From: Halobaculum sp. MBLA0147 | GTDB taxonomy: Archaea; Halobacteriota; Halobacteria; Halobacteriales; Haloferacaceae | Reading direction: 5' to 3' | NCBI RefSeq assembly: GCF_041361345.1 | Contig: NZ_JBGKAD010000002.1 | Location: forward strand, 186,001 to 250,000 | Length of the DNA stretch: 64,000 bases | Part shown: positions 46,840-56,483 of the stretch, in pieces | Position numbering within the stretch: the stretch's first letter is position 1 | How the letters are laid out: every line of letters starts with the position of its first letter | Notes under the pieces: generated by a model | Told to the model about the DNA's origin: nothing | The model's input: only the letters and a program-made list of their open reading frames with translations | Databases searched by the model: none | Program-made: the position numbers and the translations under genes

Positions 46840-47814
46840 GACGCGGCGTCTCTGGTGGTGGGCGCCCGAGTCGTTGATCGTCCCGATACCCTGATCGGCT
46901 CGGCTACCTCAGGTGGCTGAGCTACCTACGCTAGCTTGAGTACGCTAGGTGAATCAGCCGGCCGAGGAGCCGAGTACCCCGAGGGAGACCCCAGACGGCG
47001 CGGCAGACCAGACTGGCCGTGAGAGTCGTCGGTGTCGAGGCGAGCGCGTGTGGCACGATCACCCCGAGACCACAGTGTTACGAAGCGTCTGAGGTGGCTC
47101 AGTTGCCTCAGGTGACGGAGGTGAGCTAGGTGGGTCGTCCGGCGTAGGTGAGGATTCCAGCCACTCCGGCGTGAGCGGGGAGTCCAGACGCGGTCGGATA
47201 CTCGCTCGTGTCGATCGGCCGTACGAACACTCTCCGTACCCCCATACCTCTGGTGGCTCGTGTCCCCCGGTCGGCCGGACCAGTTCGACCGAGACGGGTA
47301 CCTGGTCTACCTCAGTGAGTTTAGCTACCTCAGTTACCTTGTCCTCGGACCCAGCCGACCCACTCACACTCCCAGTCGAGCTGCCGACACCGTATCCGTC
47401 GGCCACGTCGTCCCTCGGGTCAGACCGGTGGTCTCGATCACCTGCGTTACTTGTTCTACGTACGGCACATGACTTGCCTGATTCACCTGAGTTCGATCAG
47501 GCACCTGAGTCTGTACCCCTCCGTGTCGAATCCAGTCGTGCCAGGACCTCTTCTTCCGATTCTCCCACACGCGTCCGACGACCGTCAGACACGAGCAGTA
47601 GACATAAGCCACAGTCGGCCCCACGGACAGACACGGAACGACCCGACTCACCTGCCTCACCGGAGTCAGCTACCTCAGGTACCTCAGGTGGTTCAGCGAG
47701 TGCAGGTGAGCCAGTCGAGGCAACTGGTTCACCTGAGCCACCTGCAGTATCCGAGTCACCCGGTCCGTGGGGGAGCCGACACCGGCGGGCGGGAGTCGGG
47801 GACCGGAGAGACCC
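46840..47814. repeat. Repeat-rich region with scattered ctcaggt/acctgag motifs, candidate partition site
   Basis: About 975 bp with no convincing gene upstream of parA. Short motifs of the type ctacctcagg and its complement cctgaggtag recur at about 46903-46920, 47088-47115, 47310-47345, 47468-47505 and 47650-47755. In the last block several stand almost head to tail (ctacctcaggtacctcagg). The clusters are spaced roughly 100-200 bp. Some frames run through this region, but their composition follows the repeats. By position it could be the centromere-like site bound by the adjacent ParA partner. This is inference. Confidence 0.5.
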
Positions 47815-48693
47815 ATGAGCACACGAGAGCCACGCGCCGTCGCCGTCACACTCCTGAAAGGCGGCATCGGTAAGTCGACGACCGCGACCAACACGGCACG
47901 GGAGCTGGCCCACCGCGGCCACGAGACACTGCTGATCGACCTCGATCCGAACGGGCACGCGACGACGAGTCTCGGACTCGACGACGCGTTCGGCGCGGAC
48001 ACGCACCTCGGGGACGTACTGATCGAGGAGACACACGAGGCGACCGACCTGATCCGGTCGACGGAGTACGGGATCGACGTCCTGCCGAGCAACGACGAGA
48101 TCGAGTCCGTCGAGGACGACCTCGGCGGAGTGATGATGGGAACCGCACGGCTGAAGAACAACGTCGTAGACCCACTCCTGGGCGAGAGGTACGACTACGT
48201 CGTGATCGACTGCCCGGCCGCGCGGGGGAAGTTAAACGACAACGCGCTATACGCAGCACAGAACATGATCCTCCCCCTGCGGCCAGACTCCGGGGCGCTC
48301 TCGGGACTCGACAAGACTATCGAGCGGCTGATCCAGCCCGCCCGCGATCACTTCGAGTTGGAGATTCTCGCCGTCGCACCGACGGATCTCTCGGACCGGA
48401 TCGACCAGGATCGCTCGACACGGAAGTTGATCGAGCCGCTGGTGCGGTCCGAGAACATCCGGCCGCGTGTGCCGAACTTCGCGTACGTCGACCCCGAGTT
48501 CTTCGACGCGGTCGACGACGGACAGTGGGACGAGCCGCTCCCGAAGCCCGGGATTCGACACCGCGCCGCCATCGACAACGCGATCCGAGAGGGGATGCCC
48601 GTCAGGGACTACGACGACACCTGCGACCAGCTCGCGTGTTACGAGGAGTTGGCCGCCATCGTCGAGCGCGGGGAGGTGGTCCGCGATGAGTGA
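47815..48693 (+). CDS. parA: ParA-family partition ATPase
   Basis: A 292-residue protein from ATG 47815. The deviant Walker A is KGGIGKST (about 15-22), followed by LLIDLDPNGHATTSLGL and Walker B-like YDYVVIDCPAARG, as in ParA/Soj proteins. It should bind nonspecific DNA in the ATP state and move or segregate DNA with a partner protein. The stop overlaps the next ORF by 8 bp (start ATG 48686), so the two are co-translated. It probably segregates this replicon, although orphan ParA proteins can have other cargo. Confidence 0.88.
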   Translation: MSTREPRAVAVTLLKGGIGKSTTATNTARELAHRGHETLLIDLDPNGHATTSLGLDDAFGADTHLGDVLIEETHEATDLIRSTEYGIDVLPSNDEIESVEDDLGGVMMGTARLKNNVVDPLLGERYDYVVIDCPAARGKLNDNALYAAQNMILPLRPDSGALSGLDKTIERLIQPARDHFELEILAVAPTDLSDRIDQDRSTRKLIEPLVRSENIRPRVPNFAYVDPEFFDAVDDGQWDEPLPKPGIRHRAAIDNAIREGMPVRDYDDTCDQLACYEELAAIVERGEVVRDE

Positions 48694-49300
48694 CCCGTTC
48701 GGTGACTTGGACGAGACGCTGGGCGACGACGGAGAGACGGACGGAGAGGCCGAGGAGACCGAGGAGACCGAGGAGGCGGAGGGAGACGACCCCACGACGG
48801 GAGGGGCAGCAGCCGCGAGCGGGCAGACGGACGACGGGACAGGGTCACGGGCGTCCGCGGCGTCCGCGGCGTCCGCGGGTGACACCGACATCGCAGACAC
48901 GACCGGAACCGAGTCCGAAGATTCTGAGACGAGTGGAGACGACACCGCGAGTGGCAGATCGGAGGAGACAGACGAACTCGGCCAGAGCCGTACTGGGTCC
49001 GAGGGTGTCTCGGGAGACGACGCCGAGACCGACGACGGCGAGTCGGAGCGCAGTGGTGCCGGCCTCTCGGAGCCGGCGTTCCCGTTCGCGGAGAGCGACC
49101 AACGTGCGGTGTACCCGAGGGCAGAGACGTGGTCGGACCTCGAGGACTTCCTCGACTTCGAGGTGCGGCGACAGCTCCGCGAGCACGGCGTGCGCGACGA
49201 CACCAAGCGGGAACTGCACGAGGCGGCGTTCCAAGTCGTCCAGCGACACGCGGACGAGGTGACCGAGCAGTTCCTCGCCAACCGTCGCGAAGGGGAGTAG
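48686..49300 (+). CDS. Acidic partner protein of ParA
   Basis: A 204-residue protein. Residues 1-120 are a low-complexity Glu/Asp/Ser/Thr stretch, extreme even for a haloarchaeon. The C-terminal 75 residues (WSDLEDFLDFEVRRQLREHG, then DTKRELHEAAFQVVQRHADEVTEQFL) are helical and look folded. It is translationally coupled to ParA, so it likely serves as the adaptor that binds DNA or ParA. It has no ParB signature. The same architecture is often found after ParA in haloarchaeal plasmids, as far as I recall. Confidence 0.7.
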   Translation: MSDPFGDLDETLGDDGETDGEAEETEETEEAEGDDPTTGGAAAASGQTDDGTGSRASAASAASAGDTDIADTTGTESEDSETSGDDTASGRSEETDELGQSRTGSEGVSGDDAETDDGESERSGAGLSEPAFPFAESDQRAVYPRAETWSDLEDFLDFEVRRQLREHGVRDDTKRELHEAAFQVVQRHADEVTEQFLANRREGE

Positions 49301-49326
49301 TCGATCGGACGGTCCGACTCGGATCG

Positions 49327-49388
49327 GTCAGACGGGCGCGCCGACCACGTCCTCCGACAAGTCAGACCGGCGCGCCGACCACGTCCTC
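49327..49388. repeat. 28-bp direct repeat at the 3' end of glpA
   Basis: Copies at 49327-49354 and 49361-49388 (core cggcgcgccgaccacgtcct) differ by one base, with an offset of 34. The second lies over the end of glpA and contains its stop, the first lies after it, so a short duplication copied the gene tail without changing the frame. Confidence 0.7.
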
Positions 49389-50588
49389 GTCGGTCGGGCC
49401 CTGTCCGTCGTACCGCGCCACGAACTCGTCGAGTCGCTCGGGGTTGTCAGCGCCCGGCAGGCGCTGGTCGGCGGTCTCACAGGCTGCGTCGACACCCAGC
49501 CGATCACACACCAAGTCGGCAGTCGCCTCGGCCATCTGCCGGTAGGTCGTCAGCTTCCCGCCGACGACGCTGGCGAAGTTCTCGACGCCGTCCTCCGCGT
49601 GATCCAACGTGAAGAACCCGCGCGAGATCCCGCGCCGGTCCTCGCTCGACTCGTCGGGTTCGTACAGCGGGCGGACACCCCACCACGTCCGGACCACGTC
49701 GGCGTCCGCGACCGGTGGCAACATCGCCGCACACTCCTCGACGGACCGTTCGACCTCCCAGTCGGCCCGCTCGTACTCCTCCGGATCGTCGACGGGCACG
49801 CTGGTCGTGCCGAGCACCGTCTCGCCGACGTGCGGGACGACGATGTCGCCGTCGTCGGGGTCGCGACACCGGTTCAACACCGGGTGCGGGCCGTCGTAGT
49901 CGACGGAGACCATCACGCCTCGCGCGGGTGCCATCCCCACCTGCACGCCCGCCATCGCGGCCAGTTCGCCGGCCCACGCACCCGTCGCGTTGACGACGTA
50001 CTCCGGATCCACTGTCGTGTCGGCGTCGCCACCGACCGACACGTCGTCGATCGCGCCGTCGGAGACGGTGACGGCCTCGACGGGCGCGTTCGTGTGGACC
50101 GTCGCGCCGTTGGCCTCCGCGTCGGCGGCGTTGGCCGCCACGAGTCGAGAGGGGTAGATCACGCCGTCCGGGACCGCCATCCCGCGGACCACGTCGTCCG
50201 TCACGTCCGGGACGCGCTCGCGGATCTCGTCGGGAGTCAGCTCCTCCGTCGGGATACCCACAGACGCGCAGGCGTCGCGCTTCTCCGCGAAGTAGGCGTC
50301 CGAATCGTCCTCCAGTTGGAGGAACAGTCCACCCGTGTCGCGGACACAGTCGCCGGCGATGTCGCGGACGACGCGCGACTCGCGGATACACTCCTCCGCG
50401 CCGACCGGGTCGCCCTCGGCGTACCGGGCGCCGCTGTGTAACAGGCCGTGCGAGCGGCCGGTCGTCCCACCCGAGAGACCCTCACGCTCGACGAGTGTCA
50501 CGTCGACACCGCGCAACGCGAGGTCGCGTGCGAGGCCCACACCCGTCGCACCACCACCGACGATCAAGACGGTCGTATCCAGTCCCAT
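49362..50588 (-). CDS. glpA: Short glycerol-3-phosphate dehydrogenase, FAD subunit (GlpA-like)
   Basis: A 408-residue protein. The N-terminal FAD motif is VLIVGGGATGVGLARDLALRGVDVTLVE, in parts; GTTGRSHGLLHSGARYA, VNATGAWAGELA, and ENFASVVGGKLTTYRQMAE are GlpA/GlpD landmarks. It would oxidise glycerol-3-phosphate to DHAP. Haloarchaeal GlpA of the GlpABC complex usually runs to about 570-590 residues with a C-terminal iron-sulfur (BFD-like) segment; this one ends shortly after LPGADNPERLDEFVARYDGQ. No glpB or glpC is adjacent. It may use a different electron acceptor, or be a separate short paralog. It is divergent from glpK, 428 bp away. Confidence 0.82.
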   Translation of the reverse strand: MGLDTTVLIVGGGATGVGLARDLALRGVDVTLVEREGLSGGTTGRSHGLLHSGARYAEGDPVGAEECIRESRVVRDIAGDCVRDTGGLFLQLEDDSDAYFAEKRDACASVGIPTEELTPDEIRERVPDVTDDVVRGMAVPDGVIYPSRLVAANAADAEANGATVHTNAPVEAVTVSDGAIDDVSVGGDADTTVDPEYVVNATGAWAGELAAMAGVQVGMAPARGVMVSVDYDGPHPVLNRCRDPDDGDIVVPHVGETVLGTTSVPVDDPEEYERADWEVERSVEECAAMLPPVADADVVRTWWGVRPLYEPDESSEDRRGISRGFFTLDHAEDGVENFASVVGGKLTTYRQMAEATADLVCDRLGVDAACETADQRLPGADNPERLDEFVARYDGQGPTDEDVVGAPV

Positions 50589-51016
50589 GCGTCACACGTC
50601 ACTCTCCACACACTTCACTTGACCGCCGGGCCCGAAGCGCTCGTAACGAATCTCTCGGACTGTCTCGTGGTGCGTCCGGTGGCGCTCGTTCGACAGATGT
50701 CGGTCGGCTGGAGAGATCCGCGTCGAGAGCTAGTCACGTGGCGTATTCCCAGACGCCGTTGCCGTGTCGGACCGACGACACCGGGCGACCGTCCGTCGTC
50801 GGTGGCGTGTCACACGAGCACGGGTGACACGGCACACGGACGAGCGTCTCGACGGTCACTCGGGGAGGCTGTCCACACCCGTAACACCACTATACACCTT
50901 GTAGACTGCCTGTATCCTGGGATTCCAACGCAGTGGTAACACTTATAATGATGGTACATGATGTTTACTGATGGAGTGCCACTGACAGTGAACAACACGA
51001 CACACGGAGGCGGCCG
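50589..51016. promoter_or_regulatory. Divergent glpA/glpK promoter region
   Basis: Intergenic of 428 bp. A TATA-like cttataatg (50942-50950) lies about 70 bp before glpK, with nearby gtggtaacac, a possible operator half-site. A strong ribosome site ggaggcgg (51006-51013) precedes the glpK ATG, so glpK is likely translated from a leadered transcript. No gene was seen. Confidence 0.5.
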
Positions 51017-52549
51017 ATGACGGACAGCTACGTGGGTGCGATCGACCAGGGGACCACCGGAACACGGTTCATGGTGTTCGATCACGACGGACAGGTGGTC
51101 ACGAACGCCTACGAGAGACACGAGCAGATCTACCCCGAGCCCGGGTGGGTCGAGCACGACCCGATCGAGATCTGGGAGAACACGCAGACCGTCGTCCAGG
51201 ACGGACTGGCAGACGCGAACCTCGACGCCGATCAGCTGGCGGCACTGGGGATCACGAACCAGCGCGAGACAACCATCGTGTGGGACCGCGAGACCGGGAA
51301 GCCGGTCCACAACGCCCTCGTCTGGCAGGACCGGCGGACGACGGACCGGGTGGAGGAACTCGAAGCGGACGGCAAGGTCGAGGAGATCCGCGAGAAGACG
51401 GGGCTGGAGGCGGACGCGTACTTCTCGGCGACCAAGACGGAGTGGATCCTCGACAACGCGGAGCCGTTGAAGATGCAGAGTTCGCGCTCGCGAGACCTCC
51501 GCGACCGAGCTCGTGACGGCGAGTTGTTGATGGGGACGATCGACGCGTGGTTGATCTACAACCTCACCGGGAACCACGTCACGGACGTGACCAACGCCTC
51601 GCGGACGATGCTGTACGACATCGAGGCGATGGAGTGGGACGACGACCTGCTGGCGGAGTTCGACGTGCCACACGAGATGCTCCCGGAGGTGCGGCCCTCC
51701 TCCGACGAGGCGACGTACGGCTCGACGGACCCGGACGGGTTCCTCGGCGCCGAGGTGCCGGTGGCCGGGGCGCTGGGTGACCAGCAGGCGGCGCTGTTCG
51801 GGCAGACCTGCTTCGACGCGGGTGACGCGAAGAACACCTACGGCACCGGGTCGTTCTACCTGATGAACACCGGCGAGGAGGCCGTCGCCTCCGACAACGG
51901 ACTGCTCACGACGATCGGGTTCCAGTTGTCCGGCGAGCCGGTCCACTACGCGCTGGAGGGGTCGATCTTCGTCACGGGGGCAGCCATCGAGTTCTTGGAG
52001 GACGTAGACCTCATCAACAACGCCGCCCAGACGGCCGAACTCGCCAGCGCCGTCGACTCGACGGAGGGCGTGTACATGGTGCCGGCGTTCACCGGACTCG
52101 GCGCGCCACACTGGGACGGTCGTGCCCGCGGGACCATCGTCGGGATGACACGCGGGACGAAGAAGGAACACATCGTCCGGGCGACGCTGGAGTCGATCGC
52201 CTACCAGACGCGCGACATCGCGGAGGCGATGGAGGCCGACTCCGGCGTCGAGACCACCTCGCTGCGGGTCGACGGCGGTGCGGTGAAGAACGACTTCCTC
52301 TGTGGCCTCCAGGCAGACGTGATCCAGACGGAGATCGCACGCCCGGAGGTCGACGAGACGACCGCGCTCGGCTCGGCGTACGCGGCCGGACTCGCCGTCG
52401 GCTACTGGGAGGATCTCGACTCGCTGCGCTCGAACTGGCAGATCGACGAGACGTTCACGCCGGAGATGGATCCGTCGCAGGCCGACGCGATGTACGACCG
52501 GTGGGGCGACGCCGTGGAACGCTCGCTGGACTGGGCACAGGAGGACTGA
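51017..52549 (+). CDS. glpK: Glycerol kinase
   Basis: A 510-residue FGGY-family kinase. It phosphorylates glycerol to sn-glycerol-3-phosphate. Visible marks are phosphate-1 AIDQGTTGTRFMVF (9-22), ITNQRETTIVWDR, HNALVWQDRRT, GDQQAALFGQ, KNTYGTGSFYLMNTG and FTGLGAPHWDGRARGTIVGMTR, in parts. Full length is as in the family. Three bp separate it from the next gene, so the two form an operon. It faces glpA across the divergent promoter, an arrangement common in haloarchaeal glycerol clusters. Confidence 0.95.
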   Translation: MTDSYVGAIDQGTTGTRFMVFDHDGQVVTNAYERHEQIYPEPGWVEHDPIEIWENTQTVVQDGLADANLDADQLAALGITNQRETTIVWDRETGKPVHNALVWQDRRTTDRVEELEADGKVEEIREKTGLEADAYFSATKTEWILDNAEPLKMQSSRSRDLRDRARDGELLMGTIDAWLIYNLTGNHVTDVTNASRTMLYDIEAMEWDDDLLAEFDVPHEMLPEVRPSSDEATYGSTDPDGFLGAEVPVAGALGDQQAALFGQTCFDAGDAKNTYGTGSFYLMNTGEEAVASDNGLLTTIGFQLSGEPVHYALEGSIFVTGAAIEFLEDVDLINNAAQTAELASAVDSTEGVYMVPAFTGLGAPHWDGRARGTIVGMTRGTKKEHIVRATLESIAYQTRDIAEAMEADSGVETTSLRVDGGAVKNDFLCGLQADVIQTEIARPEVDETTALGSAYAAGLAVGYWEDLDSLRSNWQIDETFTPEMDPSQADAMYDRWGDAVERSLDWAQED

Positions 52550-52552
52550 CAG

Positions 52553-53680
52553 ATGGCGACCGGACTCACGCAGGCCGTCGTCGCCACACAGGTCGCCGGG
52601 ATCGGCGCACTCCCGGTCCTCCCACAGCTACCGATCGTCGGTGTCGGACTCGAGGAGTTCCTCCTGCTGGCGATCACGGCGCTGGCGGGTGGCGCGTTCG
52701 GTGCCGCCATCGGCGCACTGCCGGCGTTCATCTTCACCGGGTTCCTCGTGTTCCTCGGCGAGGGGATCGCGATCCTCCAGCGAGAGATCGGCACCGAGTT
52801 GGCAGTCACCAGCGGCGAGATCGCGACCGGGCTCACGGGTGTGATCGGGTTCGGCCCGATCACGGGACCACACATCGCCTTCGCGGGTGGGGTCGCCGCC
52901 TCGGCGTATGCCGGGAAGAAGTACCCGGAGATGGGCGCGGCGGACGGCGAGTACCACTTCGGGAAGGACATCACCTACGCCTTCGGTACGAAGCCGGACA
53001 TCCTCGCCGTCGGCGCGGTGTTCGGACTGCTCGGAATGGTGATCGCACGCGTCAGCGGTGGCTTGGGCGTCCCGACGGACGGGATCGCCCTCTCGGTCGT
53101 GTTGACGGCCGTGATCGCGCGCGTCGTGTTCGACTACCCGGTGATCGGACGGCCGGCGGGCGACGGACTGCTCGACATGTCACCGTTCGAACGTGGTGAC
53201 ACGAAGACACTCACCGACGGCGGCGTGAACGTCTCGCGGCCGGCGACGGAGCCCTGGCTGCCACACCAGTACGAGTGGTCCGGTGTCACCGTCATCGGTG
53301 TCGTCGGCGGCGTGCTGGCCGGGTTCATCTGGCTGAAGACCGGGAGTATCTTCCTCGGCTACGCCATCTCGGCGATGAGCCTGCTGTTCCTCCAGTTGGG
53401 CGTCGAGAAGATCCCGGTCACACACCACATCACGCTGATGGGGTCGGTCGGGGCCGTCGTCGCGGACACACTCGTCGCGAGTACGCCGCTGATCGCACTC
53501 GTCGCGGGGTTGTTCGGGGCGATCAGCGGGTTGATCGGCGAGGTCACCCAGCGAGTGTTCTACTCGCACTCGGGGACACACGTCGACCCACCGGCGATGG
53601 CGATCGCCATCGTGATGCTGATCGTCGGCGTCCTGTCGCTGTTGAACGTCCTCTCCACCGCGGGGTACCTCGCTCTGTGA
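52553..53680 (+). CDS. Polytopic membrane protein of the glycerol cluster, putative glycerol facilitator (non-MIP)
   Basis: A 375-residue protein with eight or more hydrophobic segments (for example about 35-60, 62-82, 96-116, 150-172, 185-205, 245-265, 270-292, 300-330, 350-372). There are no NPA motifs, so it is not an aquaglyceroporin. It follows glpK by 3 bp. The corresponding position in the Haloferax glp operon carries a protein annotated as a glycerol facilitator of unrelated type, and this looks like that family by position. Transport of glycerol is inferred from context. Confidence 0.65.
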   Translation: MATGLTQAVVATQVAGIGALPVLPQLPIVGVGLEEFLLLAITALAGGAFGAAIGALPAFIFTGFLVFLGEGIAILQREIGTELAVTSGEIATGLTGVIGFGPITGPHIAFAGGVAASAYAGKKYPEMGAADGEYHFGKDITYAFGTKPDILAVGAVFGLLGMVIARVSGGLGVPTDGIALSVVLTAVIARVVFDYPVIGRPAGDGLLDMSPFERGDTKTLTDGGVNVSRPATEPWLPHQYEWSGVTVIGVVGGVLAGFIWLKTGSIFLGYAISAMSLLFLQLGVEKIPVTHHITLMGSVGAVVADTLVASTPLIALVAGLFGAISGLIGEVTQRVFYSHSGTHVDPPAMAIAIVMLIVGVLSLLNVLSTAGYLAL

Positions 53681-53855
53681 GGGGGTGCGGCTCCGTGCGA
53701 CCACTCGGCGTGTCGGGTGGTGCGCGGTTCGGCCTCCGGTCGAGGGGAGACGGTACGTGGAGGCGAGGCGCCCGCCCGCGACGGCACGCGACAGAGAGTG
53801 ACGGACTCTTTACGACCGACACGCAACCACGAGACACACGCGGAGGGGGAGGTTC

Positions 53856-55031
53856 GTGAACCTACGAGATCGAGTCGAACGGCGACGGCGAGACACTGCG
53901 GGGCCGGACCTCGTCAGAGACTGGGAAGCGCTGTCGCCGTTGGTCCACGTCGGCGAGCCGTCGAACCGTGGGCCCGTCGTCGAGCGACTCCTCGACCACC
54001 TCGACCCCGTCTTCGAAGATCGACTCCCACCGAACGGCTACGTCCACGGGCCGGCCGGAACGGGGAAGTCGGCGGTCGTCACCGCGCTGTTCGAGCAGTT
54101 GGCGGCACAACCCGGTGCCGGGCGGTCGGTGATGTACACGACCACCCGCGCCGAGCCACGTCGCCAGTTACAGTTCGTCACCGTCGACGGTCGGACGGCG
54201 ACCAGCGAGTTCGCCTTCTTCCGGAGCGTCCTGGACGGGCTCGTCGCCGAGTCGGTCCCGGAACACGGCGTCGGGACGGCGGAGGTCCACGACCGGATCG
54301 TGTCGGCGCTACGCGGTACCGACACCGGTGCGGTGGTCGCCGTCGACCACGTCGGGGAGGCGGGGAGTCTCGACGCCGAGAGTCTCGTCGAGTTGGTCGC
54401 GGAGCTGCCGAGTAACACGAGTTGGCTCGCCGTCGGGCGCACGCCACCGGCGGAGACGCTGCTGTCGGCGTACACCGGGTCGACGGTCGCGTTCGACCCG
54501 TACGACACCCAAGTGCTGGTCGACGTGTTGACGACGCGAGCCGCGACGGGACTGACGCGGCGGGGGCTGCCCCACGAGGCCGCGCGACGGATCGCCGAGT
54601 GGGCAGACGGTGACGCTCACGACGCGCTCGCGGCGCTGTTCGTCGCCGCCGACCGAGCGGTCGAGAGAGACGACCTCCAGATCACGCCGAGGGACGTGGA
54701 CGACGCCCTCGACGCCGTTCCACGGCCGAGTGTCTCCGTGTCGCGGCTGTTCGCGCTCCCGACGAACAAACGGCGAGTCGTGCGGGCGCTCACCGACCTG
54801 TCGGCCGACGAACGGTGTTCCGTGAGTCGGACGACGACGGCGGTGACCGGCCACCCGCTCGTCGACCTCTCGGAGAACACCGTCGAACGGTTCCTGTACG
54901 AACTCGCGGAACTCGGCGTCGTCGAGCGCGTGCGAGCGCCCGACGCGACGAGTAGCGGGCGCCCACCGAGTCGCGTCGAACTCCGCTTCGCACCGACGCT
55001 GTTCCGACGACTGTACGACCGGCGACGGTGA
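53856..55031 (+). CDS. Orc1/Cdc6-like AAA+ ATPase with altered Walker B
   Basis: A 391-residue protein from GTG 53856, with a ggagggggagg ribosome site upstream. The AAA core has Walker A GPAGTGKS (65-72). At the Walker B position the sequence is VVAVDHVGEAG (D164, H165), so the catalytic Glu is missing. A helical lid follows, with a C-terminal winged helix (about 300-390). It resembles Cdc6/Orc1 in length and order. The loss of the Glu suggests slow hydrolysis or a non-initiator role. No ORB-like repeats were seen nearby. Confidence 0.75.
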   Translation: MNLRDRVERRRRDTAGPDLVRDWEALSPLVHVGEPSNRGPVVERLLDHLDPVFEDRLPPNGYVHGPAGTGKSAVVTALFEQLAAQPGAGRSVMYTTTRAEPRRQLQFVTVDGRTATSEFAFFRSVLDGLVAESVPEHGVGTAEVHDRIVSALRGTDTGAVVAVDHVGEAGSLDAESLVELVAELPSNTSWLAVGRTPPAETLLSAYTGSTVAFDPYDTQVLVDVLTTRAATGLTRRGLPHEAARRIAEWADGDAHDALAALFVAADRAVERDDLQITPRDVDDALDAVPRPSVSVSRLFALPTNKRRVVRALTDLSADERCSVSRTTTAVTGHPLVDLSENTVERFLYELAELGVVERVRAPDATSSGRPPSRVELRFAPTLFRRLYDRRR

Positions 55032-55235
55032 GTCTGTCCGCACCACGAGACAGGTGTGAGACGGAACGGACACGAGCGGCGTGAGACGCCAGCGACACAC
55101 GGGCGATTCCGACTCGAATTGATTTTCGACCGCCGGATCCCCAGGACTGCGCCCTACTGTGTGTGGTAGAGACACATCTATTTCCAGCCAGAGCGTTTCG
55201 TTGCTGTTAAATTCTCTCTGAACACCGCTCCTAAC

Positions 55236-56462
55236 GTGAGAGACCCGGTCGGCCGAGCGCTCGGGGGGGCCGTACTCGTCGGCTTGGCAGTGGCCGGTCT
55301 CGGGTGGCCGGCGGTCGCTGCCACGGTCGGGTTGGCGCCCGACACCCCACACTGGGGTGTCACCGTCGCGTTGGGCTTCCCACTGGTCGTGGGCACCGTG
55401 TTCGTCGGCTACCTCTGGGAGGCACGCGACCACGAGCACTGGGGTCACCTGTTGGAGTACGCCGGCACCGGCGGCCTCCTCGGGGCCGCGGTGCTCGTCG
55501 TCCCGGGACTCGTGATCGTCCTCCAGCAACGAGCCGTCGGCGCGTCGATCCGCAACGCAGACGTGTTCCTCGTCGAACTCGCACTCGGCGGTGCGGTGGT
55601 CGGTCTCGCCGCCGGCCACCTCTACGCCGTGAGTCGCGCAGAGCGGAAGCGGCTCGAACGCCGCGAGACGGCAGTCGAGCGACACAGACAGCGCCTCTCG
55701 GTGCTGAATCGGGTGTTGCGTCACGACGTGCGCAACCACATGAACGTCGTCTTGGGGAGTGTCGCACAGCTCCCGGACGAGGAGGTGCCGAGAGAGCCCC
55801 TGGATCGGGTCAGACGCCACAGTCGGAAGATTCTCGAGATCAGCGAGAACGTCCACCACATCGAGTCGTTGACCAGAGGTGCGCCGGGGCCGCGGGCGAC
55901 GGTGAACCTCGTCGACACCGTTCGCGCTGTCGTCGCGGAGACGCAGCGCGAGCACCCGGCGGCGACGCTGACGGTGACGACACCGGAGGCTGCCTACGTC
56001 GAGTCGGCCGGACATCTCCAGGCGGCCGTCGAGAACGTCGTCGAGAACGCGGTGGAACACAACGACGCCGACGAGCCGCGGGTGGACGTGACGGTCGAGG
56101 TCGACGAGGCGAACCAGACGGTGGATCTCTCGGTTGTCGACGACGGGCCCGGGTTCCCGGAACAGGAACGGACCGTGTTCGAGCGCGGGACGGAGACGGA
56201 CCTCCACCACAGCGACGGACTCGGACTGTGGGTGGTGCGGTGGATCGTCGACGACGCCGACGGGCGGCTGCAGATCGAGAACAAGGCAGATCGGGGTGCC
56301 GTCGTCACCGTCCGCCTACCGCTTGCTCGGGCGGACGGAGAGACAGAGTCCGAGCGAGGAACCAACGGTGCGGACGCCCCGCAGTCGAGCAGGAACGCGG
56401 CGGGAGCCGCCGTCGGCCCTGACGGAGCCGCCGTCGTCGGTGGGGACGACACCTCGAAGTAG
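55236..56462 (+). CDS. Membrane-bound sensor histidine kinase
   Basis: A 408-residue protein from GTG 55236. Four transmembrane segments (about 8-30, 38-60, 72-95, 105-130) are followed by a coiled stretch, H-box RVLRHDVRNHMNV with H163, and a HATPase with VENAVEHNDAD, VVDDGPGFPEQE and HSDGLGLWVVRWIV. A TATA-like ttaaat (55207-55212) about 25 bases upstream fits a leaderless transcript. Input comes through the membrane part and no extracellular domain is seen. The next gene starts 21 bp later. Confidence 0.85.
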   Translation: MRDPVGRALGGAVLVGLAVAGLGWPAVAATVGLAPDTPHWGVTVALGFPLVVGTVFVGYLWEARDHEHWGHLLEYAGTGGLLGAAVLVVPGLVIVLQQRAVGASIRNADVFLVELALGGAVVGLAAGHLYAVSRAERKRLERRETAVERHRQRLSVLNRVLRHDVRNHMNVVLGSVAQLPDEEVPREPLDRVRRHSRKILEISENVHHIESLTRGAPGPRATVNLVDTVRAVVAETQREHPAATLTVTTPEAAYVESAGHLQAAVENVVENAVEHNDADEPRVDVTVEVDEANQTVDLSVVDDGPGFPEQERTVFERGTETDLHHSDGLGLWVVRWIVDDADGRLQIENKADRGAVVTVRLPLARADGETESERGTNGADAPQSSRNAAGAAVGPDGAAVVGGDDTSK

Positions 56463-56483
56463 CTGCGTCTCGCCCGCGTCGGT

